A stretch of 64,000 nt of DNA from Owenia fusiformis. Its lineage: Eukaryota > Annelida > Polychaeta > Sabellida > Oweniidae. Shown here one piece after another: positions 35,079-47,100 of the stretch. The notes below the pieces were generated by a model. It was given only the letters and a program-made list of their open reading frames with translations, ran no database searches and was not told the DNA's origin. Within the stretch, counting starts at the first letter, position 1. The number at the start of each line of letters is the position of its first letter. A program made the translations under genes and the position numbers. Location of the stretch: positions 19,177,915 through 19,241,914 of the forward strand of contig CAIIXF020000001.1 of assembly GCA_903813345.2 (NCBI GenBank), read 5' to 3'.

Positions 35079-37976
35079 TTTTTTTTTTTTTTTTTTTTGT
35101 AAAATCTATTTATTTCTTAACATATGTACAACATGTATGCATAATATTACATAATTACAGTTACAATACAGAGTTAAAAACTATTTACATTTAATTAAAA
35201 ATTTTCAATAAATGTACCACTCTCTTAAGAATTAGGTTTTCATAATATATCTCTTTTCCTGTTGGTTTTACACCTAGACGTTCCAAAATGTTACATTCAT
35301 TTCCAATCCAAATAGGTTCAATTTTTTTACAACTTACAAAAAAATGGGCCATATTGTCATTTTCATCACAGAATTTACATTTGTCACTATCCATTATGTT
35401 ATATCTTTTAAGTATGCCCCCATGAGGGTAGATTTTATGGAGTATCTTCCATTGTAATTCTAAGAGAACTGTTTCTCTAGTACATTTATAAAGTGTTTCC
35501 CATACATCTTTGAGGATATGCTCACCATCATAATATAATTCAACCTTTCTGTCTTGTACCAATTTTTTCCTAATGAATTTAGCAGTTATTTTATTAACTT
35601 CAATATTTCTGAAGTAAAGTTTGTCATTTACATGATCATCTTCACAATTATACCATCTAAAGATGTGTTCTGGTTTTAAAGCATTTCTTAATGCCTGATA
35701 CTGTAAAAATACTTGGCCATTTCTACCTACTATGTTGGCAATATCATCATATGGTACCAATGCTTTGTTTCTAATGACATCCTTAATGTATATCAGTTTT
35801 TTCTCAATCCAATTAGAAAAATACAGAGTTTTATTAGCTCTTACAATATTGTCATTATTCCATAATATATACTCATCTTTATAATTACAATATTTTATCC
35901 ACAATTTTAATATATCAGCATAAAATTCAGAGCAGTTCTCTAGACCACTTATTTTTTCAGCTGAAGTGTTACTTCTAAAAACAGAGAGGTTTACTCCCAG
36001 CTTATCATACATACTAAAGGGAATAGATTTCCAATGCCCTTTGGAGCTATCCTTAAGTTTTTTGACCCACTGTAATGCATATGCAATTTGCATGTCTTTA
36101 ACATTGATCATTTGTAGACCACCTTCAGAATAGTCTTGTACAATAACATCTCTTTTAACTTTCTCAGGCACAGTCTTTAAGTCACATTCCTTAAATTTTC
36201 CCTTGGCCCAAATAAATTTGAAAACCATTGTATTTATTCTGTTTAAAATATTCTCTGGTAAAATAAAGCCTTGCATTATATAGGAAAATTGTGATATAAT
36301 CAATGACTTTGCAAGAACAATTCTTCCAAAAATAGTAAGTGTTCGGTTTGCCCAAGACTTCATAATACTTTGACATTTTAAAAACTTAGATTCAATATTT
36401 ACACTGTTGTTTACCACTTTTACATCCGGACTGAATGTGATTCCTAATACTTTAATAGAGTTTTCAGGTTTGATTTTCCACTTGACTTTACCAAGAGTAT
36501 CTTTCCTATTTTTCCAGGAACCAAGCCACATGGCTTCAGTTTTATTTACATTCATATTTAAGCTAGATATATTGGAAAATCTTTTAAAGACATCAATGGT
36601 ATTATAAAATGATTGTGAGTCTTTTACAAACATTGTAGTATCGTCTGCAAATTGTACAATTTTTAAAATTTCTTCATTTGGTAGGGTTATACCTCTGATA
36701 TCATTTTGCTGCCTTATTTTGCAGGATAACAGTTCACAAGCAATAATAAATGTAAGTGGAGATAATGGGCATCCCTGACGAATGCCCCTTTCTAAATTAA
36801 TATTGCCAATTATCCAACCATTATGATAAATGTGATTGTGACCATTTCTATTGAGTACATCTACCCATTTTATAAATGATGGCCCGAAACCAAATTTTTC
36901 AAGTGAGTATAACATAAATTTCTTAGATATCGAATCAAATGCTTTAGAGTAGTCAATTGCCATCATTATACCTTGAAGTTTATTAGTATCTAAATAAATT
37001 ATAACATCATCAATTGTTCTTAAGATATTTGATGCACTTCGCTTTTTTATAAAACCAGATTGGTCATCATGAATAATTGAGGTAATAATCTGTTTTATTC
37101 TATTAGCCAATACCTTTGCAACGATTTTATAATCCACATTTGTGAGAGTTAAGGGTCTCCAGTTTTTCAGCTCATCCTTTGGCAGATCCTTCTTTGGTAT
37201 AAGTACCATTAATCCCCTTTTTTGAGAGCATGACAACTCTCCTTTAATAAAACCCTCATTAAATGAGTTCACAATCAAGTGACCTAATTTTGTAAAAAAT
37301 ACTTTATAAAAAGCAACAGTTATGCCATCTAATCCTGGACTTGAGTCATTTCTCATGTTCCTTAGAGCTAAAATACATTCATTATAGGTTATTTCACCTT
37401 CACATGATAAACGTTCATCTTGGTTTAATGAAGGAATATGTACATTATTAAAAAAATCATCAGCAATTGCTGGTCGGAATAGAATCTTTTTAGAATATAA
37501 CTCACCATAAAATCTATTTAATTCATTTATAATTTTAGTCTGGTCTCTTGTTACCTCACCATTATCAAGTTTTAAATGTGTAATAAGTTTCTGTTTCGCT
37601 TTAACATTTTCTAGTTGCAAAAAATACTTAGTGCTTTTTTCTCCCTCTTCATACCATTGAACTTTTGATCTTATCATAGCACCTCTTGCCTCATTACTTA
37701 CAATGTCATCATATATTTTTTTGCACTCATTAACCTTCATGTTTAACTCATTACTGTCTGGCTTTTTACATAATTGTTTACAAGCTTTTTCTAAATTGGT
37801 TTTGGCTATTTTTATTTCCTGTCTTTTTTCTTTTGCAATTCTTTTACCAAAATTCAAAGAAAAATCTCTAATCTCTGTTTTACAGTAATCCCATAACATT
37901 TGCTCATCTAAATTCCTATTTTTTAATTTTACATTTTCGACAATAGTATTTACTTGATTAACATATTCAGTATTTT
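35079..37976 (-). mobile_element. 5'-truncated L1/Tx1-type LINE
   Basis: A perfect 15-bp target duplication AATTGTGGCCAAGAT lies at 35064-35078 and 37977-37991. On the minus strand the element ends in a pure poly-A of about 20 bases. It lacks ORF1 and the endonuclease part of ORF2, a normal outcome of incomplete reverse transcription. Perfect duplication, clean tail and open frame mark it as recent. Confidence 0.95.
35191..37899 (-). CDS. LINE ORF2 reverse transcriptase (N-terminally truncated)
   Basis: From the first ATG the frame gives 902 residues, and it stays open upstream to the 5' edge of the insertion at about 37976. The reverse transcriptase is visible in order: LIPKKDLPKDELKNWRPLTL, DDQSGFIKKRS, MAIDYSKAFDS, RGIRQGCPLSPLTF and the catalytic QFADDTTMF (residues about 240-450). 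A thumb and long C-terminal region follow. The zinc-binding CKFCDENDNMAHFFVSC (C-C-H-C, near residue 840) is the zf-RVT type found in L1/Tx1 LINEs. The N-terminal endonuclease is absent through truncation. There are no stops or frameshifts, so decay has not begun. The copy cannot move on its own without the missing part. Confidence 0.93.
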   Translation of the reverse strand: MLWDYCKTEIRDFSLNFGKRIAKEKRQEIKIAKTNLEKACKQLCKKPDSNELNMKVNECKKIYDDIVSNEARGAMIRSKVQWYEEGEKSTKYFLQLENVKAKQKLITHLKLDNGEVTRDQTKIINELNRFYGELYSKKILFRPAIADDFFNNVHIPSLNQDERLSCEGEITYNECILALRNMRNDSSPGLDGITVAFYKVFFTKLGHLIVNSFNEGFIKGELSCSQKRGLMVLIPKKDLPKDELKNWRPLTLTNVDYKIVAKVLANRIKQIITSIIHDDQSGFIKKRSASNILRTIDDVIIYLDTNKLQGIMMAIDYSKAFDSISKKFMLYSLEKFGFGPSFIKWVDVLNRNGHNHIYHNGWIIGNINLERGIRQGCPLSPLTFIIACELLSCKIRQQNDIRGITLPNEEILKIVQFADDTTMFVKDSQSFYNTIDVFKRFSNISSLNMNVNKTEAMWLGSWKNRKDTLGKVKWKIKPENSIKVLGITFSPDVKVVNNSVNIESKFLKCQSIMKSWANRTLTIFGRIVLAKSLIISQFSYIMQGFILPENILNRINTMVFKFIWAKGKFKECDLKTVPEKVKRDVIVQDYSEGGLQMINVKDMQIAYALQWVKKLKDSSKGHWKSIPFSMYDKLGVNLSVFRSNTSAEKISGLENCSEFYADILKLWIKYCNYKDEYILWNNDNIVRANKTLYFSNWIEKKLIYIKDVIRNKALVPYDDIANIVGRNGQVFLQYQALRNALKPEHIFRWYNCEDDHVNDKLYFRNIEVNKITAKFIRKKLVQDRKVELYYDGEHILKDVWETLYKCTRETVLLELQWKILHKIYPHGGILKRYNIMDSDKCKFCDENDNMAHFFVSCKKIEPIWIGNECNILERLGVKPTGKEIYYENLILKRVVHLLKIFN

Positions 37977-38090
37977 AATTGTGGCCAAGATGTTCAGATT
38001 TGGACCAAGGTGTCCAAAATTTGAACAAAGGTGTTCAACATTTGCAAGTCACTCATGTTAGGTGTCCCCAAGTTGACAGGCCTGCTATAG

Positions 38091-41078
38091 GTCAATGTCA
38101 AGCTTCAATGTTGGGTAAATGTGATTACAAAAAATTCTTGGAAATTGATTTGAGGTGCAGAAAGCATTTTTTGTAAACACAGCCTGCCATCTTTGTTTCT
38201 TCACTGTTGAGATAATTTACTACGATGACACCATTTCGCAAGTAAGTCTAGCCACTACAGTGGTATCTAATATAAAAAATCATTGAATCAAAAATAAAAT
38301 TCAAAATATTCTGAAAATCTTTGAGGGGTACTACTATTTCTTTTCAAAATCTGTGTTGTTTTCACATACTTCTGATTCAGTTCCTCTCTTTCCCCTTGCA
38401 GATCTCAACATTTGCACCCATTTACCTATAACTTAAGTGTTAAGTTAAGGAGGCTCAGAGAAAAGAAGAATGAGCCCCATTCTGCTGTTTTCATTGATGT
38501 CTCCGAGAACATGTGTTTGTTTTGCTAACCTGCCAATGTCACCCCAACTTATGTAAACAACAGCACTATAGACCAAAGACCTGGCATACAACCACAGGTA
38601 GTATTTCAACGAATAGGGTCCTACCCTTTTTTAAACTGATAGTTTAACAGAAATTCTGGTATTTGCTCTTAAGCAAGATTACTGAAAATAAAATTGATAC
38701 TTTTTGAGGAAGGAATCTGGGAATATGTTTTATTGTTATATCTATCTATGGAATTATTACACAAAATATACACATAGTAACATGAATTGTTTTTATTTTT
38801 TGTGAGGGTTGCAATATTCTTGCAGTCAAAGCAGCTGCTATAGTTGTGAAAGTGATCCCTTGTAGTTGTTTTTTATTTGCATGTGTAGTAAATCTTTGAA
38901 AAAAAGAGACAGACACCTGTTTTGAAATTTATTTGAATTCTCCGGATTGGATTATAACATGGTGCATGATGCTGTGAAATAACTGATGTAAAAAGTACAG
39001 AAAAATTCTTTAAAAAAATCCACTTTGTTGACCGGGGCACTACTTCGACTTGTATGGGAATTGATCCCATATTTTGTTCAGCAAGTTGAAAGGCACCAAT
39101 TTTGAATGTTTCTACTGCATGACTTTTTTGACTTCCACACCAGATCAAAGTTATAAGAACTGTAAATTGACAAAAAAGATTTTTAATGAGGTTCAAGGTT
39201 TACTTTCAAAATGCGGTATCAAAACAATAGTTTCTTCCCTGTCAATTAACTCATAAGTGTTTATCTTGAATATCTTTCAGTTTAGCACCCATGAGCACTA
39301 TTAAATGAATGTGTTTCACAGAAAGTATCCCAGTGTGTATCAAGACAGACATAATCCAGAACATATTTCAACAATCAAACAAAAACATCATTTTTTGAGT
39401 TCATTTCAATTTTATATTTTTGTATTTTTTTCTTACAAAATGTTTGTTGAAACCTATTTCACAGTTATAGACTGTGTACATATTATACATAGTAAGTAAG
39501 AAGAGGGCCTCCTAATAAAAACATCAAACTGAAGGAGGTTCTGAGAAATAGATAAAAAATAAAAAATATTAACATATTGGCAATCTTGAAATGGAGTCAC
39601 ATAAATTCACAATTACTTTCAAATCAGTAATGAGGCAGACAACTTATAATACCACTGCTGATAAAACCTAATAATTAATATCTTCAACATTGCTTGAATA
39701 AAGCCTCACGTTAGGATTAAATGTGTGAAAATAATATTTCCAGATATGAAAATTTGAACATATCCTCCATTACATACTTTTTGTAACATAAACAACGCAC
39801 TTTGGAAATTAGGCTGATCTTGAAAGATGAATAGTTGAATAATTAAAATGCCAGTATAGTTGAACATAGTGACTTATCAGTGTCCCATGAATGTGGCTTT
39901 AATGATACTTTATGGGATCTACTTGAATAAATCCTTCAGCTACTCAAGATAGTGCAATATTAAAGGCCCTCTTTTGACTCAATAATTTTAGTTCAAACTA
40001 ATACTCAAAAGACTTCAAAATGCACTCTCTTGGTTAAAAAATATACGAACTGCTTATTTTCTGAGATTTTTGAACTTCAGGCAAATTGGTTCAATTTTTG
40101 GAAATATAGCGATGGTATTTTTCTCCTAAAGCTCACCCTGTACTGGCATATATTTCACCAAGCCTTAATGTATACTGTCACTGCCTCTCCCTTTAATCAA
40201 TGATCTATTTCACAAAACAAGAAATTCTTCAATTTAATAAGAAAGTAGCATATTTGGGTTTCAAATAAACAGGATAAAATATATAGTAATGCATAACATT
40301 TTATCTAGTTTCAATGACAAATTGACATAGACACAGGATGAACTTTTTAGGTGTTAACTTTCTCATGAAATTCAAATGAATGAAATTGATCTTTAACTTT
40401 GAAAAGAAAACCAATGTTATTTTGATGTCACTTTGCGATGTATTTTCCAATACTCAAAATGTGCTCAAAGTTCATGAATTACTAAATCTGAAATATTCTA
40501 AAACACCACATATCAGAAATAAATATTTCAGCTATGCTATCAATCTAAAATAGCTCTTTTCTTCATTCTTGCATGAATATTTCATTCAAGTCTATATTCA
40601 AGTCTATGATTGAATAGGCTCCTTAACTCCAGTGGTTGTTCCTACGTTCATCCTCAAGTGGAATTACAAACACCCATCAGCTCCTTACTCAATATTTCCG
40701 ATAATTCACTGAGATCTCAGACCCCCAGGGTAGTCAATAAATCCCCTGAATATTGAATTTACAATTCCAATGACCTCTTGATCTCATAGTCTCAGGGTAT
40801 GGAACATACAATGTATATGGAATATACAATGCGGTACAATGAAGTCTATGTACAATATGATGTATGGGAGCATTGTTGGTCTAGAAGAGATCATATTAAA
40901 GTTTCGCAATAAAATCTACACAAAATCTAACCAGCATACCCACCCACCCTCATTAATGAATAAAGATTATAAATTAATTTGAGTATGAAATGTACCATCT
41001 GGGTATTGAACAAAATGTGTAGAATTTAGTGCGAAACATATAAAACAACCCCCAAAATGTCCTAATTGGAGGAGAGGG
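38091..41078. other. intergenic region downstream of LSM4
   Basis: AT-rich DNA lies between the hAT-like MITE and the LSM4 stop codon; the last part is LSM4 3' UTR. Short ORFs on both strands lack support. No RNA gene was seen. Confidence 0.5.
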
Positions 41079-41170
41079 TTATCTATCTCTGCCTCCCCTG
41101 CCACCTCCTCTACCCCCTCCTCGACCTCCACCACCACCTCTTCCTCCGCCTCCTCTGCCTCCAAATGCAC
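41079..41170 (-). CDS. LSM4: LSM4 last exon (RGG tail)
   Basis: After atttacag the exon reads GT + [20 protein letters not shown] and ends GGRGGRDR then TAA. Phase 1 matches the Sm2 exon 18.7 kb away. RGG tails of LSm4 are sites of arginine methylation and help P-body assembly. The exon is strongly purine-rich, which may help its recognition. Confidence 0.88.
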
Positions 41171-44100
41171 CTGTAAATACATAGAGAGATAATGTTGTCA
41201 CATTGTATAATAAAATTTAATCTACCATTTAATATACACATGTACAATTACATTATTCATAATATAGATTATGTATTTTTAATTTCTATTATATGTTTAT
41301 TATACACCAATTGAGAGAATGTGTGAAAGTGTTCAAAAAGTTTTTTAAATATCCTAAAAATTGTTTTGGGGTTACAGACACCACTTCAGGTAGATCACCC
41401 TACTAGGGTTAGATCATGATAAATGATACAATATCAGTCTTGAAGAACAGCAGGTACAACTCTGACAAACCAGAATATATTACTACCTTCAAGTAAACTA
41501 TGTAAAAGAAAAATGTCTTGTTAAAAACAGAATTTTATTTAGCTAACATTAAGTCAAAGTCTATTGGTAAATAAACAAATGTGATGAAATGTTGTTTGGT
41601 ATGTTACATATTCAATTTATTATCACAAATTTCAAACATGTCAATCATTTCAACAGTTTGATTGAACGTTTACACAATCTGCCAAACATCATGAAAATTC
41701 TAATGATTCTTAATAAAAATGTGATCAATAGTCCAGCTCATTTAAAACACATTCAACTTTTTAGTCCGGGATACTATCTCAATGTGAAAATATTTTACAA
41801 TTATGAATTGCATTGACTTTTCAAGTTCTACAATATTATTAACATGTAAATACATATTGGCAAGAGATTATAGCTTTAGATGTAACCGGTCACATAACAT
41901 GTAAGTGAATTATGGTGATTTATGTGCAGTTAAGATTTGTACTGAATGAACTGTTTAACTTTGGTGACTCCATTATAGAATTAGTACAGACATCAAAGGG
42001 CCGAGATTTAAAAGATCTAATATGATACATATATACCTAATCAACTAAACCAGACTGTGTAAACCAATATAACAACAATTATTTTTACAGTACAGAGTGA
42101 CCCATACAATTTGCACAATCCTGCAATCTGATTGGTTCTCAAGGAATGTATTATAAGCAAATACCTGATTCTATAACTGAGTATCAAGAAGTTTACAAAA
42201 ATGATACCCTTCACCTGCTCGACTAATCTATATATATTATTTTATGTATTTTTTCTTGGATATATATTATAGCTGCCATATTACGTTCATCCTTATTCCT
42301 GATATAACTGAAAAATACATAATAATATTATATAATCAATATTCATAGAGAAACTTATTAAACAGATAACAATCCACCTACACCTAAAACTGTCGTACAA
42401 AATCAACAAATATGAAAAATGGTTGATGTTAAAAAATATTCCCCTTTTCTTGGGTACTTTATCTATGATGTCTATCTAGACAAAGCACCTGTCAGTTTGT
42501 GCATGATGCATTGGGATCTTTCATGGTTCATATAAACTTTGCTCCACAACCTTCTACCCCTGACAGTTTGCCTTTAATCTTCACTGACAAGAGCTCTCAT
42601 TCTTTCCATCATTCTTTTCAATCACCAAGATTTTTTAGATTTTTGTTATTTATTTGGAAACTACAGTTACAGTCTGATGCACAGCATGAAAAATGCATTT
42701 ACTTGAATTGAACTCCCCCTTCAATTATAAAGGCCAATAACTTAATTGATCATGTTTTTCTCCCTGCCATGCACCATAATGCCTTATCGAACAATTAACA
42801 TTTTAGTTTTCTGTATACATGTATAACTAAATGTTGTTTAGTTTTTAATGTATGCTATTTAATTTTACTTTAACTCCAACCACAATCTGCATTAATTTCT
42901 CCATATTGCTATTTATTCATTAGGTTTACAGGTACAGTATAGAAGTAATAATTGTCAAAGATGTAATGTAAACTTAATTCAAACAGAAATAGACATCTAT
43001 TTCTAATGAGTTTTTTACCATTTATCAAGTATACAGAAATACACAGACAAACACATAAAAGCTGGAAAAGTTGTGAGAGATCAAAGCTGATTAATTTGTT
43101 ATCATTATATATTTACTCAATATTAAGATTCATTACTCTAACAAGTGAGCTTAGATATAATCCTATTTATCTATAGAATTAATGAATCATTATTAATAAT
43201 TACTTGGAGATTTAGAATAACAATTATGTTACTTCTGCATTCTGACTTTGATCTGATATCTGTCTAGTGCATATCTCTTGATTCTTGATCAATATTTGAA
43301 GGATTTGTGTGATCATATCGGGATCATATCCCTAAATATGAGACCATATAATTCTTAGAAGCCCTTCTCAGTTAAGAATTGCGGCTTCATATGTAATATG
43401 TTTTGTATATCTATATTGCATGTACAGAAGAGAGGACATTTTCCCTGCATTAAACCCTCTTCCTGCAGTCAATGGGACAAAATGATGCTAGTTTGATTCT
43501 CTTCAATATGTGTATTGTATTTTCTGCAGTAAAAATTTTGAGTATTCACAAGATTTTCAGCAAAACTAAGCCTGTAAATTTTCAAGTATTATTAATTTTC
43601 TTGACTGCTGAAAATCTGATCAAAGGGGCTTTTTGAGGCTAGAAGACTTTCACATGGTGATCTAGTAGCTGTTTATGATGGCTACACTCAGTTCTGGATT
43701 GTCTCAAATTATCTATTGGCTTTGATTTTAGATGTATTTCCCTGATCTGATGTTTCAACACCATTGCTTGTATGTACAGATATTGCATTTTAGAGAACCA
43801 GTTCCAGTTTTGAACTAGAAAAACAGCTAATATAATATAACGATAAAGTGGCCATCTTGAAAATTCTTGAGCAGAGGTCCTATGTTCTATTGCCCCCAAT
43901 AGGGCATCTCCCTATAAAATTTGAACCACATCTGTCAACCAGTTTTTGAGTTATTGCCCGGATAAACAATGGATGGAAGGGAGAATCCTCATCTCTTTAT
44001 CCCTATTTGAACTTTGTTCAATGAGATAATTATGTTCTACTCTGGGCATTTCTATTCAACTTAGGGAGTAACACTTCAAGAGAAGTTGAAAGCCTATTAT

Positions 44101-47100
44101 ATGGAGTAACATATGGATTTCAAATGAACTTTTTAAACTATGGACCAATTGTCACTATATTTTTTTTACATTTGCTGAAATGATCAGCTGGCCCAAAATA
44201 GAAACGGGCTAATGTTGCACCCTAATTCCATCCTATTTCATCCAATGTAACTTAAGTACCTACGTGTATATCCCTTGTTAAAATCACTCAGCTTTGCATT
44301 TTCATCAAAGAAAACTTCTACATCGTTTTCTAGAAATAGTAACTGTCATCAACTGAAAAGAACCATATCTGAAGGCAATCCTCCCACTAAACAGGAAATA
44401 AATATGGACAAACTAAGCTTATCCTCTTCAAGTGAAACATTCAATTAAGGTCCTTGAAGCATACCATGCCAAGTCTGACATGTCCAAAGCCCAATGGCTA
44501 GGTACTATAAGTTTCATACATTTACCACATCCAAACAGTAATTTGAGTTTAGTACCAGGGAAGTGGCAGTGCCTTGAGATAAAACCAACATAAAACCAAT
44601 CCGTAATGGGCGTGAAATGTGAAACTGATTATTAGCCTAGCTATAATAAATAATCATAAAATTAGCAAAATTGCTGATAAAAGTAGTAAAGTGTAATATG
44701 ATATTCGTTTTAAACCAAGAGAAAAGAATGTATGAAAATGTCAGTTAACTTTGGTAAAATCCATTTCTAAGACTGAGAGTTGAGACAGGGAGGGTCAAGA
44801 CTGATTGAGTCAAGATAGAATGGGTCAAGAATGACAGGATCACAAGTAAGAGGGACAAGAATAATAGGGTCAGCTCAGATGACTGTCAGTTTATATTTAG
44901 TAAATGAATAAACACAAGGAGCACACGCGTCTCAAACTCACAACCCCGTGGCTACGGCACCTACTTGCCTAGTTTGAACATGCTGGTGCTGAAGCCCTCT
45001 CAGCCAACTCGACAAGGTAGATTTAGAAGAATGACTTTAGGACTAGGACTAGTATGTGCGTAAATCTCAATATGCAAGCTAGAATGCAAAATGTCTTTTG
45101 TTAATATCTAGATTGCTTGTCCTACTCTGTCTAGCATTGGTGAGATCAACTTTGAAGACTTTACCCAGTCATATAACTTGGTACTTGATCCCAATTAGCA
45201 ACCATTCAAATACCCTGGGCTCAGCTGCTAGTTTGCTGCAGTCTGATTAGACTCAATCATCTTTTTAAAATTTGTTTTTTTATTTATTTTTTTATTTTCA
45301 ATTAATCAGGGACAACTGCAGTCACACCAATAACATATTTAAACATTAATATGGTATATCATTGCAGATTACTCTATTGAGGCTCAGATTGATTTAACAC
45401 AATAAGTTAGGCTTATTGGGTATAGCTGGATAAAAGTAAGTTGAAACTTATCCCGCATGCAAAGGGTATTTATTGAAGATTGTATATTGTCAAGAGGTAA
45501 CTTTTTCATATCATATCATAGCATATTTTTTCATCTTACTTCAAACCAAACAGCCCACACGTATCGAAATATTAAATCATGCCCCTAAGCTAATGCTTAC
45601 ACATCAGAAAATTATAAGGTAGAAAATACAACATTAAAGTTAAAACCTAAGAAATTCTGTCACCCGAGAGTATTTATTCAGGAATCTCTGACACTTGACT
45701 TCTTAAACGCTATAATAATTATATTTCTTTACAGTTCCCACACATATATCTCATAAATGGTGGAAAATTCAAATTCCTTCTTGTGCTTAGATAATGATAA
45801 CACCCGTCTTTAAATTTTGTATCTATTACAATCATAATTTTAAAAAAAATTATAAGGTTGTGTAGTAAAGTCTAGTATCAATGAGTCATCAGAAAAATCA
45901 TATTAGATAGATACCACATAAAGTTTGAAATTAAATGTATAATATATATATACTGTAATATAATATAGTACTAATATAATATAATATAATATAATATAAT
46001 GTATTTTATTCAAGGTCTAATTTCAAATTCTATCATTGTTGCACTATAAATCTGCTTTAAATGGGCTCTTTAACTGACTTTTGCAGATTATTGATGTAGA
46101 TATAGATCAGTATAAAATGCTAAATGCTTTAGAAACATTTCTTGACTTTTCTGCCAGGCCCTAGTAAAACTGACACATTGTCATTTCACAAACAACAATA
46201 TAAATCATACAATAAATGTCTATTTTGATACAAACATAAACACAACAGTATTTCATTCTGAAGATATTTATTATTTTTATCACAATATAATTTTTCGATA
46301 AGTCATGATTTCTAGATTTGTTGAATAAAAGTGGCAATTATAAAGGTGACCCTACCCTATCTATTGTTTATAAAGAGGCAGTAATCGGGGCATTTCACTA
46401 CTTAAATGAAAAGTGAATGGGTTGATGAATTTTGAAGATAAGTTGAGAGGATTTATGATGACATTTTCAGTAGTTGAAATCATGTAAACGTCTTACAGGT
46501 GGACTCCTTGTTCATCCTTATACAAACATTGGTTAAAATATTTCCAGCATCTTCCATCTTTGACTTTCAACTGAATCTTGGTAGTTTGAATAAAGATGGT
46601 TATTTTACAATGACTGAATAGCATAATCAATGAGATGCCCTAAATTCATATTTCTCATGCTATTGTGTATTTTCTATTTTCTCTTGAAAGAGGAGTCTAT
46701 CAGGGGAGGTGGTCCTTAAATAACTTACACCTTATTCTTTAGGCCCACATTTTGGGGGTCTTTTCCCTTCTTGTTAGACCCAAGTATGTGTGTGAACGAC
46801 ACTGAGCGTACACTTTATCTCAATGTATAACCTCCAAAAAATTATTTTAAAAGAAGACATGTGATGACCATCATAATGCAATTTTCCGAAATAATTGTCA
46901 AGTGAAAAGAATCGTATTATACAGTAATCATGTGTTCATCATAATTCAACAGCAGATAAAACATTAAATTATTTCAAAATGAAGTCTATTTTCTCCAATC
47001 ATCATAGGGGGCATAGCTGATGAATTGATTTATAACCAAATTGTATAAATATATAAAAACCAGCAATCCATAAAACTAAACTCCAGTTTGTTCATCGAGA

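Larger units (their letters stand above)
34676..38084. mobile_element. hAT-like MITE split by a LINE
   Basis: The inverted ends CAGGCCTGTCAACT are flanked by CTATAG on both sides. CTATAG is a palindrome, so it is either a 6-bp duplication or part of the ends. Without the LINE the element is about 0.5 kb. Its left part repeats GTCACGC some seven times (34709-34925) and has a long poly-C tract; its right part repeats aaggtgtccaaaatttg. Confidence 0.75.

Noticed and set aside
35191-37899. LINE ORF as a host gene or as part of a retrovirus-like element
   Set aside because: Target duplication, poly-A tail, zf-RVT zinc motif and lack of terminal repeats identify a non-LTR element.
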